Part shown: positions 16,368 to 24,069 of the stretch, piece by piece
How the letters are laid out: each line of letters starts with the position of its first letter
Numbering within the stretch: position 1 is the stretch's first letter
Assembly: GCA_023249285.1 (NCBI GenBank)
Contig: JAHFCZ010000005.1
Span: forward strand, 1 to 35,471
Reading direction: 5' to 3'
Length of the DNA: 35,471 nucleotides
Source of the DNA: a bacterium
Lineage (GTDB): Bacteria > Margulisbacteria > Marinamargulisbacteria > SXXA01 > JAHFDB01
Made by a program: the position numbers and the translations under genes
Notes under the pieces: generated by a model
What the model saw: only the letters and a program-made list of their open reading frames with translations
The model's database searches: none
Told to the model about the DNA's origin: nothing

Positions 16368-17405
16368 ATGTCCCCCCACCCCTTTAATGTAGGCCCTTTT
16401 CAGGTTGGCCCTGATTATGAACCATTGGTGATAGCTGAAATCGGAATCAACCATGAAGGTTCTTTTTCCAAAGCTATCCAAATGATTGATGATGCGACGC
16501 AGGCGGGCTGTCAGTGTGTCAAATTTCAATCGCATGTTATCGATGACGAGATGATCCCGAATAACGTCATTCCAGGCAATGCAACCGAGTCCATTTGGTC
16601 CATTATGGATCGATGCAAATTTTCTGAAAGTGAAGAAATTGCACTCAAAAAATATTCGGAAGACAAGGGGCTCCTTTTTTTGTCCACTCCATTTTCAAGG
16701 GCAGCGGCAGATCGCTTGCACAAAATGGACATGGCTGCCTACAAAATTGGTTCAGGAGAATGCAACAACTACCCTCTGATTAAGCATATTGCCGGATTTG
16801 GAAAGCCCGTAATTTTGAGCACTGGAATGAACGACATTGTGTCTGTGGCACCTTCTGTGGAGATTTTGCGTGCCGCCAAGGTCCCCTTTGCACTGATGCA
16901 TTGTACCTCTATGTACCCAACGCCCTATACCAAGGTCCGACTGGGAGCCCTTGCAGATCTACAAACTGCCTTTCCTGACGCTGTCTTGGGACTCAGCGAT
17001 CATTCTCTGGGAAATTATACGTGCTTTGCTGCTGTGGCCTTGGGTGCCCGCATTTTAGAAAAACATTTTACCTCGGATAAAACCTGGCCCGGACCCGATG
17101 TCTCGATCTCCATTGATCCTCAGGAACTTTCTGATTTAGTACAGGGATCTTCGGCGATTTATCATGCTTTGGGGGGTGGGAAAACTATTTTGCCAGAAGA
17201 GCAGCCCACTATCGATTTCGCCTATGCTTGTGTCGTTACTATTGCACCGATCCAACGCGGGGAACTTTTTACACCTCAAAATATTTGGGTCAAGCGACCC
17301 GGAACAGGGGCGGTGAAAGCGGTGCACTTTGAGTCTATTTTGGGAAAAATTGCACAGCAAGACCTTCCTGTTAATGTGCAGCTTGCTTTCGAGGATTATG
17401 CTTAG
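16368..17405 (+). CDS. neuB: Nonulosonic acid synthase (NeuB/LegI-like)
   Basis: 345 residues. The NeuB pattern is clear: PLVIAEIGINHEGSFSKA near the start, AGCQCVKFQSH, FLSTPFSRAAADRL, YKIGSGECNNYPLI, ILSTGMND, LMHCTSMYPTP, LSDHSLGNYT and ILEKHFTSDKTWPGPDVSIS, with an SAF (antifreeze-like) domain in the last ~65 residues. The enzyme condenses PEP with a six-carbon N-acetyl sugar to make a nine-carbon sialic-, legionaminic- or related acid. A clear GAGG ribosome site precedes ATG 16368. The next gene encodes the hydrolysing epimerase that makes its substrate. The acetamidino genes downstream suggest a legionaminic-like product rather than N-acetylneuraminate. It draws on the same PEP pool as PEP mutase in the divergent operon. 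Confidence 0.93.
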   Translation: MSPHPFNVGPFQVGPDYEPLVIAEIGINHEGSFSKAIQMIDDATQAGCQCVKFQSHVIDDEMIPNNVIPGNATESIWSIMDRCKFSESEEIALKKYSEDKGLLFLSTPFSRAAADRLHKMDMAAYKIGSGECNNYPLIKHIAGFGKPVILSTGMNDIVSVAPSVEILRAAKVPFALMHCTSMYPTPYTKVRLGALADLQTAFPDAVLGLSDHSLGNYTCFAAVALGARILEKHFTSDKTWPGPDVSISIDPQELSDLVQGSSAIYHALGGGKTILPEEQPTIDFAYACVVTIAPIQRGELFTPQNIWVKRPGTGAVKAVHFESILGKIAQQDLPVNVQLAFEDYA

Positions 17406-18548
17406 ATGGACAAAAAAAAAGTCGTATTTCTGACCGGAACACGAGCAGATTTTGGTAAATTAAAACCTCTCATCGAGATTGTGCATCATAATCTTGTTTA
17501 TGACGTCCATCTGTTTGCCACGGGTATGCACATGAGTAAAAAATATGGCCTCACAGTTGATGAAATTGTGCGATGTGGGTATAGCAATATTTATCGCTAT
17601 ATTAACCACCATGACTCGGATACCATGGATATCGTCTTGGCGAAGACTGTCAGTGGATTTTCGGACTATATTAAAGAGATTAAACCCGATTTGATTGTGG
17701 TCCACGGCGATCGCGTGGAAGCTTTGGCCGGTTCCATTACCGGTGCGCTTAACAATATTTTGGTTGGCCATATCGAAGGCGGTGAAGTCTCTGGCACCAT
17801 TGATGAATTGATCCGCCATTCCGTGAGTAAGATGAGCCACGTTCATTTTGTTGCCAATGAGGGGGCAAGACGTCGGCTAGTACAAATGGGAGAGGATCCT
17901 ACTTCAGTCTATGTCATTGGATCTCCAGATATTGATATTATGCAATCAGGAACACTTCCGACACTCGCCTCGGTTCAAGATCATTATGGGATTCCATTTT
18001 CAGACTATGGCATACTCTTATTTCACCCGGTGACTACCGAACAGGATTCACTGGGAGAATATGCCCAAAATTTGGTTGCAGCCACGATTGCCTCTCAGCT
18101 TAATTATGTGGTTATTTTTCCCAACAACGATTCAGGGACTCAATTGATTCTTGACGCATTTTCTCGATTTTCAGGATTACCACAGTTTAGAGTATTCCCT
18201 TCCATGCGATTTGAGAGCTTTTTGGTTTTAATGGAGCATGCCCAGCTGATTGTTGGGAATTCTAGTGCTGGCATCCGAGAGGCCCCTGTCTATGGCGTTC
18301 CAACTGTAAACATTGGGACTCGCCAAAATCGAAGAATCTCCGCGGACTCTATTATAGATTGCGATTACTCCAAAGAGGCGATTATTGATGCCATTTCTCG
18401 CGCCCAACATCTCATTCGAACGCCATGCAGCTACTTCGGTGACGGGAAGAGCGCCAGTCGTTTTGGAGAAATCTTGGCTACAAGTACTTTTTGGGAAATT
18501 CCAAAACAAAAATATTTTATTGATGTTGTCCCTAACGTGCATGGCTAA
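17406..18548 (+). CDS. neuC: UDP-GlcNAc-type 2-epimerase, hydrolysing (NeuC/LegG-like)
   Basis: 380 residues, normal for the family. Recognised by VVFLTGTRADFGKLKPLI at the start, IVVHGDRVEALAGSI, GHIEGGEVSGTIDELIRHSV, then VIGSPDIDIM and the C-terminal LIVGNSSAGIREAPVYGVPT with NIGTRQNRR, which bind the UDP moiety. It releases UDP while epimerising C2, producing ManNAc or its 2,4-diacetamido-6-deoxy counterpart. ATG directly follows the neuB stop with no gap, and the HisF-like gene starts 8 bases before its end. NeuC versus LegG substrate cannot be separated by eye. The LegB/LegC/LegH enzymes needed for the legionaminic route are not in this window. Confidence 0.92.
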   Translation: MDKKKVVFLTGTRADFGKLKPLIEIVHHNLVYDVHLFATGMHMSKKYGLTVDEIVRCGYSNIYRYINHHDSDTMDIVLAKTVSGFSDYIKEIKPDLIVVHGDRVEALAGSITGALNNILVGHIEGGEVSGTIDELIRHSVSKMSHVHFVANEGARRRLVQMGEDPTSVYVIGSPDIDIMQSGTLPTLASVQDHYGIPFSDYGILLFHPVTTEQDSLGEYAQNLVAATIASQLNYVVIFPNNDSGTQLILDAFSRFSGLPQFRVFPSMRFESFLVLMEHAQLIVGNSSAGIREAPVYGVPTVNIGTRQNRRISADSIIDCDYSKEAIIDAISRAQHLIRTPCSYFGDGKSASRFGEILATSTFWEIPKQKYFIDVVPNVHG

Positions 18549-19296
18549 AAAACGACTTATCGCGCGCATTGATGTCAAAAATGAGTATGCCATCAAAGGC
18601 ATTCAACTTGAAGGCTTGCGGAAAGTGGGGAATCCCAATGACCTATCTCAAAGGTATTACCGAAATGGGATAGATGAGATTTTATTTATGGATGCAGTGG
18701 CCAGCCTGTATGGTCGGAGTAATCTATTTGAGATTATTCGTCTCGCGGCACGCGAGGTTTTTGTCCCGATCACTTTGGGCGGAGGGATTCGCCTTGTCGA
18801 CGATATCGAAGCTGCGCTACACTCTGGCGCGGATAAGGTCACCCTCAATACTCAGGCCATCCGGACCCCTGATTTTATTTCTGAGGCCTCCAAAATTTTT
18901 GGATCTCAATGCATTCTTGGATCTATTGAAGCCAAACGAAAAGGAGGCTCTTGGGAGGCCTATTGTGATACCGGCCGCAATGAAACCGGGCTGGATGCCA
19001 TTGAATGGGCCAAACGTCTAGAAGGACTGGGAGTCGGAGAAATTATTGTGACCTCCATCGATCAGGAAGGGACTAAAAAGGGGTTTGATATCCCTCTCGT
19101 TAAGGCGATCTGCGATGCGGTCTCAGTCCCAGTGATCGCTTGTGGTGGAGCTGGAACTCCAGCGCATATTTTGGATCTGTTTCAAAAAACAACCGTAGAT
19201 GCCGTTGCCATTGCCTCTATTCTTCACTATAACCTTTTCAGCATTGAAGCTCTCAAGTCCTTTCTTTTGTTACAGAATATTCAGGTTCGTGTATGA
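18541..19296 (+). CDS. HisF-like ammonia-transfer subunit for sugar acetamidino synthesis (WbuZ/HisF2)
   Basis: 251 residues from ATG at 18541. A longer in-frame reading from 18385 lies inside neuC and lacks homology. The (beta/alpha)8 pattern of HisF is plain: LIARIDVKNEYAIKGIQLEG, PITLGGGIRLVDDIEAALHSGADKV, IIVTSIDQEGTKKGFDIPLV and VIACGGAGTPAHI. Where HisF has its second catalytic Asp, this protein reads GSIEAKRKGG (Glu), which fits the sugar-modifying branch rather than histidine synthesis. With the glutaminase next door it would channel ammonia to the WbuX-like amidotransferase, converting an N-acetyl group to an acetamidino group. The gene overlaps neuC by 8 bases and the glutaminase gene by 4. 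Confidence 0.87.
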   Translation: MAKKRLIARIDVKNEYAIKGIQLEGLRKVGNPNDLSQRYYRNGIDEILFMDAVASLYGRSNLFEIIRLAAREVFVPITLGGGIRLVDDIEAALHSGADKVTLNTQAIRTPDFISEASKIFGSQCILGSIEAKRKGGSWEAYCDTGRNETGLDAIEWAKRLEGLGVGEIIVTSIDQEGTKKGFDIPLVKAICDAVSVPVIACGGAGTPAHILDLFQKTTVDAVAIASILHYNLFSIEALKSFLLLQNIQVRV

Positions 19297-19934
19297 CCAC
19301 CATTGCCATCATTGACTACGGAATAGGAAATATTCAAAGTATTGTCAATAGCCTAATAGCGGTAGGAGCTACCCCGATTGTTACCCGAGACTCCGCTGAC
19401 ATTTTAAGCGCTCAGGGCATCATCCTTCCGGGGGTTGGTGCTTTTGGAGAAGGGATGGCCAATTTAAGAAAATACCAGCTCATCCCCATTATTTTTGAAG
19501 CTGTTAGGAAAGAGAAGAGCATACTCGGTATTTGTCTGGGAATGCAGCTCCTTTTTCAAGAAAGCGAAGAATTCGGTCACCACCTCGGGCTTGGGCTTAT
19601 CGAAGGATGCGTCAAAAAATTACCGAGTCAGCCTGGAGAAAAGCTCCCCCATGTGAGCTGGAATCAACTCTATCCGCCCACTTCTGAGCGTTGGGCCCAT
19701 TCCATTTTTCAAGAATCCGTTCCCGGAATCGATATGTACTTTGTGCATAGCTTTGCCGCTTATCCTCACCATAAGGCGGATATTTTAAGTGAAACTCCGT
19801 ACGGGGATACATTTTTCTGTTCTTCTGTTCAACGGGGGACTATTTTGGGATGCCAATTTCATCCCGAAAAGAGTGGTCCTGCAGGATTGACAGTCCTTAG
19901 AAACTTTGTTCAGATAGTAACGCTCCGGAACTAA
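19293..19934 (+). CDS. HisH-like glutamine amidotransferase for sugar acetamidino synthesis (WbuY/HisH2)
   Basis: 213 residues of a class I glutaminase: IAIIDYGIGNIQSIVNSL at the start, oxyanion strand LPGVGAFGEGM, nucleophile Cys in SILGICLGMQLLF, and the His/Glu pair in GCQFHPEKSG. The mid-protein KLPHVSWNQL and YFVHSFAAYP are HisH-specific phrases. It hydrolyses glutamine and passes ammonia to its HisF-like partner, encoded immediately upstream with a 4-base overlap. The histidine pathway is unlikely because no other his gene is near and WbuX follows. A strong ribosome site for wbuX lies just past its stop. Confidence 0.9.
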   Translation: MTTIAIIDYGIGNIQSIVNSLIAVGATPIVTRDSADILSAQGIILPGVGAFGEGMANLRKYQLIPIIFEAVRKEKSILGICLGMQLLFQESEEFGHHLGLGLIEGCVKKLPSQPGEKLPHVSWNQLYPPTSERWAHSIFQESVPGIDMYFVHSFAAYPHHKADILSETPYGDTFFCSSVQRGTILGCQFHPEKSGPAGLTVLRNFVQIVTLRN

Positions 19935-19951
19935 ATTTTCTATACTCAGAA

Positions 19952-19966
19952 AAGGAGAGAGAAATC
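19952..19966 (+). promoter_or_regulatory. Strong Shine-Dalgarno site that points to an ATC start for the WbuX gene
   Basis: AAGGAG at 19952-19957 is followed 6 bases later by ATC (19964-19966), in frame with the WbuX-like protein. No ATG, GTG or TTG occupies a suitable position. The first in-frame ATG (20009) has no ribosome site and would remove conserved residues. Confidence 0.55.
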
Positions 19967-21181
19967 GACGCTTATTTTGGACTGCCCTCTAATGTTGTTT
20001 TTTGTAAAATGTGTGTCATTTCAAACCAAAGACCCAGTTCTACGATTGAATTTAAGCATAGTTTGACCTCTAAAAAAGAAGTCATTGCGTTTGATGGAGA
20101 GGGCGTTTGTTCGGCCTGCCGATTTCATGCAACCAAAGAAGAGGGGATTAATTGGCAGGCTCGCGAAGCCGATCTTATTAAGATTTTAGACCAACACCGA
20201 CGCTCTGATGGGGGCTATGATGTTGTCGTTCCCGGGAGTGGGGGAAAAGATAGTGCCTACACCTCCCATATTCTAAAATATAAATATGGTATGAATCCTT
20301 TGACGGTGACTTGGGCCCCCCATTTATACACTGAGATTGGGTGGAAAAATTTTGAAAATTGGATGCATGTTGGCGGTCTCGATAACCTGCTATATACACC
20401 CAATGGCGTGTTGCATCGACTTCTCACAAAGCTTGCTTTTCACGCTCTTTTACATCCCTTTCAGCCCTTTATTTTAGGGCAACGTATTATTGGTCCATCT
20501 ATTGCGGCAAAGTTTGGGATTCCATTGGTCATGTATGGTGAAAATCAAGCAGAGTATGGCAATAAGGTCGGCGACAATGCTAAACCCACGATGGATGAAA
20601 GCTTTTTTTCTGTGAAAAATCCCTATGAAATGAAATTGGGGGGACTCACTATCCATGAGATCATGGATCAATATGGTTTCACTTACAATGACTTTGCACC
20701 CTATATTCCCACACCATTAGCTGAACTCAAACAAAAACAAGTCGAAGTTCATTACCTTGGCTATTATCTCAAATGGGATCCTCAGGAATGCTATTACTAT
20801 GCCGCAGACCATACAGGGTTCCAGGCTAATACCGAAAGAACTGAAGGAAGCTACTCTAAATATAGTAGTATCGACGATAAAATTGATCCGTTTCACTATT
20901 TCACAACCCTAATTAAGTTTGGAATTGGAAGAGCAACTTACGACGCAGCACAAGAAATTCGTAATGGGAAAATTTCTCGTGAAGAGGGCGTTGAGCTTGT
21001 GAAGCAATTTGATCAAGAATTCCCACGAAAATTCTACTCTGAATTTTTAGACTATATCAGTACCACTGAGGAAGAGTTTTGGGCCTCAGTGAATCGGTTT
21101 CGCTCTCCTCATCTTTGGGCAAGTATGAACGGAGAATGGAAACTGCGACATACGGTTTCCCGCAATGGGCTTGATGACTAA
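19964..21181 (+). CDS. N-acetyl sugar amidotransferase (WbuX/PseA-like), apparent ATC start
   Basis: About 405 residues if read from ATC 19964. The core matches the WbuX/PseA family: zinc-ribbon cysteines FCKMC and CSAC, the PP-loop VVVPGSGGKDSAYTSHIL, YGMNPLTVTWAPHLYTEIGW, HPFQPFILGQR and VMYGENQAEYGN. It activates an N-acetyl group on a sugar with ATP and replaces the oxygen with ammonia supplied by the HisF/HisH-like pair, giving an acetamidino group. If translation began at the first ATG (20009), the first zinc Cys (codon 20003-20005) and the family-typical lead-in (LPSNVVF) would be lost. The upstream frame is open and a strong AAGGAG precedes ATC 19964. Either a rare ATC start is used or an ancestral ATG has mutated. 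Confidence 0.88.
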   Translation: MDAYFGLPSNVVFCKMCVISNQRPSSTIEFKHSLTSKKEVIAFDGEGVCSACRFHATKEEGINWQAREADLIKILDQHRRSDGGYDVVVPGSGGKDSAYTSHILKYKYGMNPLTVTWAPHLYTEIGWKNFENWMHVGGLDNLLYTPNGVLHRLLTKLAFHALLHPFQPFILGQRIIGPSIAAKFGIPLVMYGENQAEYGNKVGDNAKPTMDESFFSVKNPYEMKLGGLTIHEIMDQYGFTYNDFAPYIPTPLAELKQKQVEVHYLGYYLKWDPQECYYYAADHTGFQANTERTEGSYSKYSSIDDKIDPFHYFTTLIKFGIGRATYDAAQEIRNGKISREEGVELVKQFDQEFPRKFYSEFLDYISTTEEEFWASVNRFRSPHLWASMNGEWKLRHTVSRNGLDD

Positions 21182-21884
21182 GCAGCCTAGTGTCTTGGCG
21201 GTTATCTTGGCAAGGGCAGGATCTAAGCGAATCCCGGGCAAAAATATGGTCAAAATTGCTGGCCGGCCTCTCCTTGCTTATACACTAGATGCTGCAAAGA
21301 AAGCCACCTGGGTGTCTGATATCGTGGTGAGTTCCGACAGCCCAGAAGTTCGGGCCTTTTCAGAAGAACAGGGCGTCAAAGCGATTGATCGCCCCTCAAA
21401 ATTGGCTAATGATGTCGCTCGATCTGAACCCGCACTTTATCATGCCCTTACATGGTATGCGACCAGGTATAAACCGGTTGATTGGGTCATGCTGCTGCAA
21501 CCCACTTCACCGCTACGAACCTCCCTTCATATTGACGAAGCTTGTACTCAGCTATTCAATACAGATGCCACCGCGTTGATTAGTGTCCAAACACTACCTC
21601 ACTCTCCCTTAAAATCGTTTAAATTAAATGCTGATGGATATATTGAGGGACTGATTAATAACGAAACCCCTTTTCAACGTAGTCAAGATTTACCCGTCTG
21701 CATGATCCCGAATGGGGCCATTTATATTGTAAAATCCGATCTGTTCTTGGCCAGTCAAAAATTGTGGACACCGAAAACACTTCCCTATGTTATGGATGCC
21801 TCACTTGGGATTGATGTAGACACAACAGAAGACCTCGCTCAGGCTGAACAGCAAATTCTCGCTAGCAAGGAAGTAATTTTGTGA
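21174..21884 (+). CDS. neuA: CMP-nonulosonate synthetase (NeuA/LegF-like)
   Basis: About 236 residues from ATG 21174; an ATG three codons earlier (21165) is also possible. Signature of acylneuraminate cytidylyltransferases: VILARAGSKRIPGKNMVKIAGRPLL, then DIVVSSDSPEV, VMLLQPTSPLRT and, near the end, the metal-binding GIDVDTTEDL. It activates the nine-carbon acid with CTP for glycosyl transfer. It overlaps the WbuX stop, and its own stop overlaps the acyltransferase start (GTGA). Since it follows the acetamidino genes, the acid activated may carry that group, though the order of steps is not known from sequence. Confidence 0.93.
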   Translation: MTKQPSVLAVILARAGSKRIPGKNMVKIAGRPLLAYTLDAAKKATWVSDIVVSSDSPEVRAFSEEQGVKAIDRPSKLANDVARSEPALYHALTWYATRYKPVDWVMLLQPTSPLRTSLHIDEACTQLFNTDATALISVQTLPHSPLKSFKLNADGYIEGLINNETPFQRSQDLPVCMIPNGAIYIVKSDLFLASQKLWTPKTLPYVMDASLGIDVDTTEDLAQAEQQILASKEVIL

Positions 21885-23932
21885 ACTATCGTAGTGAAAT
21901 TGACGGGCTGCGTGCGCTAGCTGTTATTCCAGTCATACTTTTCCATGCCGGGTTTAGTACCTTTAGCGGAGGTTATGTCGGGGTAGACGTTTTCTTTGTA
22001 ATAAGTGGATATTTAATAACTACGATTTTAATTTCTGATCTACAGGCAGGAAATTTCTCTATTGTACGCTTTTATGAGCGTCGCGCACGAAGGATTTTGC
22101 CAGCATTATTTTTTGTAATGCTAGTCTCAACCCTGTTCGCCTGGGTGTTGCTCACTCCTGATGAATTGGTTAGTTTTTCAAAGAGTATTGCTGCTGTTTC
22201 ATTGTTTGTTTCCAATTTTTTCTTTTGGATAGATGGTGGCTATTTTGAAACCGCTGCCGAATTAAAACCTTTATTACATACTTGGAGTCTGGCAGTAGAA
22301 GAGCAATACTATATTTTCTTTCCAATTTTCCTCATGTTGTTTTGGAGATTTGGAAGGAAATTTATTTTATGGGCTGTAATTTTTGTGGCCATTATTAGCT
22401 TAGCAATAGCTCAGGTTGGCGCCTCATTAAGACCCGTACTAAACTTTTTTCTATTGACAAGTAGAGCGTGGGAAATTGCTATAGGGGCTATTGCCTCTTT
22501 ATTCCTGCTAGATAAAAATTTCTCGAAGGTTGGCTTAAATAGCAAACAGTTTTTTTCATTAGTCGGGTTTGTATTGATTCTGCTATCTGTTTTTTTGTTT
22601 AACAATGATACCCCTTTTCCAAGCGTATATGCTTTGTTGCCGACTGTTGGTGCAGTTTTGATTATTCTATTTGCCGAGAAGGATACGTATATTGGGAAGC
22701 TTTTAAGTACTCGAATCTTTGTTGGGGTTGGGTTGATTAGCTATAGCGCATATTTGTGGCATCAGCCCATCCTTGTCTTCGCAAGGATTGTAGCATTATC
22801 ATTTGGAGTTATCCCAAAGAGTGTGCTCCTTGCATTGATTTTTTCTATATCAATTTTTAGTTGGAAGTACATTGAAGCTCCTTTTAGGAAAAATGATTTC
22901 TTTGGAAGGAAATTTATTTTTTCTTGCTCCATTGGTGCTAGTATTTTTTTTGCATTACTTGGATTCGGATCATCAAGAGCACTTATTGACGTGAATCATG
23001 AATCCATTATGGCTAGAGAGTTGTCGACTGGTGTTGCAATTTACGCTTCAAATATGAATGAGCGAAAATTCATAAAATCACGGATTGAAGTTGAGACAAT
23101 TTCGCCAAAAACTATCGTGTTGGGTTCGTCACGGATTATGCAAATTGGATCTAGAAATATGGGTAACGAGCTTCTTAATCTTGGAATGAGTGGAGCTTCT
23201 GTGGAGGATGATGTTGCTATCTGGAAGTTGGTATCAGAGAGATTTAACCCTGATTTGGTCTTGATAGGTGTGGATCCTTGGCTATTTAATGGTAAATCTG
23301 GACAGTACAGATGGAAGACTCTAGAAGCTGAGTATTACTCGGCTTTGACTGATTTGGATGTTGACGCTCAAAAATCATTAATTGGTGATCATCAAAAATT
23401 ATCAACTGGCGATCAGATGAAAGCCAAGATTGGTAATAATATCCTTGTTAATCTTTATGGATATTTGAATGTTTCAAAAATTGCAGCAATTAATGATTCT
23501 CCAGAATATATGGATAAAATTCGAAGAGATGGCAGTCGAGTTTACAATTTGTCATATGCCAATAAGACTAGTAAAGAGGTTGAAAGTGGGGCTATAGCAT
23601 TAGCATCATATGCGATGTCGCCATATGAATATTCTGCCGTCGCTGAGGATGTTTTCAAAAAATTAATTCGCCACATAAAAAGTAAGCATAGAGTGGTTTT
23701 GGTTTTATCCCCGTATCATCCAAAACTTTATAAGTTTATGGTTACTCAAGATAAAAAATTTATTGAAATTGAAAAACGATATAGGGAATTAGCAGCCAAT
23801 TTAAACGTATCAATAATTGGCTCTTATGATCCAGAAGTAGTTGGATGCAGTAGTGATGAATTTTATGATGGAATGCACCCAAAAGATAGTTGTATGAACA
23901 AGATTGTTAATGAGCTTGTCCACAATCGTTAG
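21881..23932 (+). CDS. OafA/YrhL-like membrane O-acyltransferase with C-terminal SGNH domain
   Basis: 683 residues. The first ~340 are an acyltransferase-3 membrane domain: YRSEIDGLRALAVIPVILFHAGF with the conserved RALAV phrase and His, GYVGVDVFFVISGYLI, FYERRARRILPALFF and TWSLAVEEQYYIFFPIF. The last ~300 form an SGNH-hydrolase-like domain with IVLGSSRIMQIG (nucleophile Ser) and FYDGMHPKDS (catalytic Asp/His). Such proteins add acetyl groups to surface sugars, e.g. O-antigen or peptidoglycan. GTG at 21881 overlaps the neuA stop. Base composition is far poorer in GC than its neighbours (18 of 60 G+C at 22501-22560 versus 34 of 60 at 25321-25380), suggesting a separate, more recent origin. 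It likely acetylates the nonulosonate glycan. Confidence 0.92.
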   Translation: MNYRSEIDGLRALAVIPVILFHAGFSTFSGGYVGVDVFFVISGYLITTILISDLQAGNFSIVRFYERRARRILPALFFVMLVSTLFAWVLLTPDELVSFSKSIAAVSLFVSNFFFWIDGGYFETAAELKPLLHTWSLAVEEQYYIFFPIFLMLFWRFGRKFILWAVIFVAIISLAIAQVGASLRPVLNFFLLTSRAWEIAIGAIASLFLLDKNFSKVGLNSKQFFSLVGFVLILLSVFLFNNDTPFPSVYALLPTVGAVLIILFAEKDTYIGKLLSTRIFVGVGLISYSAYLWHQPILVFARIVALSFGVIPKSVLLALIFSISIFSWKYIEAPFRKNDFFGRKFIFSCSIGASIFFALLGFGSSRALIDVNHESIMARELSTGVAIYASNMNERKFIKSRIEVETISPKTIVLGSSRIMQIGSRNMGNELLNLGMSGASVEDDVAIWKLVSERFNPDLVLIGVDPWLFNGKSGQYRWKTLEAEYYSALTDLDVDAQKSLIGDHQKLSTGDQMKAKIGNNILVNLYGYLNVSKIAAINDSPEYMDKIRRDGSRVYNLSYANKTSKEVESGAIALASYAMSPYEYSAVAEDVFKKLIRHIKSKHRVVLVLSPYHPKLYKFMVTQDKKFIEIEKRYRELAANLNVSIIGSYDPEVVGCSSDEFYDGMHPKDSCMNKIVNELVHNR

Positions 23933-24069
23933 ACCCCCAAGCGACGAATCTGAGACATAAAATCATCGTCGTAGGAGTTGTGGGCAGAAATATGTTACTT
24001 TTAGAGCCTGTAGCTGCAGCATCACGGGGTGGATATATTGGAAGAGGCTGAAGCCAAGGAGGACGTCGC
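23933..24069. other. Junction between the surface island and housekeeping genes
   Basis: No convincing gene. Reading the minus strand from ~23992 to a stop at 23928-23930 gives a coding-like 21-residue tail ending FMSQIRRLGV, possibly the remnant of a gene lost when the island arrived. A six-base inverted pair CGACGA/TCGTCG (near 23942 and 23965) could form a small hairpin without a T-run. AAGGAGG at 24056-24062 is the ribosome site of the next gene. No clear promoter was recognised. Confidence 0.35.

Noticed and set aside
18385-18540. N-terminal extension of the HisF-like protein
   Set aside because: It overlaps the neuC coding region in another frame; the TIM-barrel start is at ATG 18541.
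18541-19934. HisF and HisH as histidine biosynthesis genes
   Set aside because: No other his genes are near, a WbuX-type amidotransferase follows, and HisF has Glu at the second catalytic Asp position; the sugar acetamidino role fits better.
24004-24051. A possible 19-codon leader peptide ORF ahead of the UvrD-like gene (starting ATG near 23992)
   Set aside because: No ribosome site at proper spacing, no attenuator-like structure and no residue bias; more likely chance.
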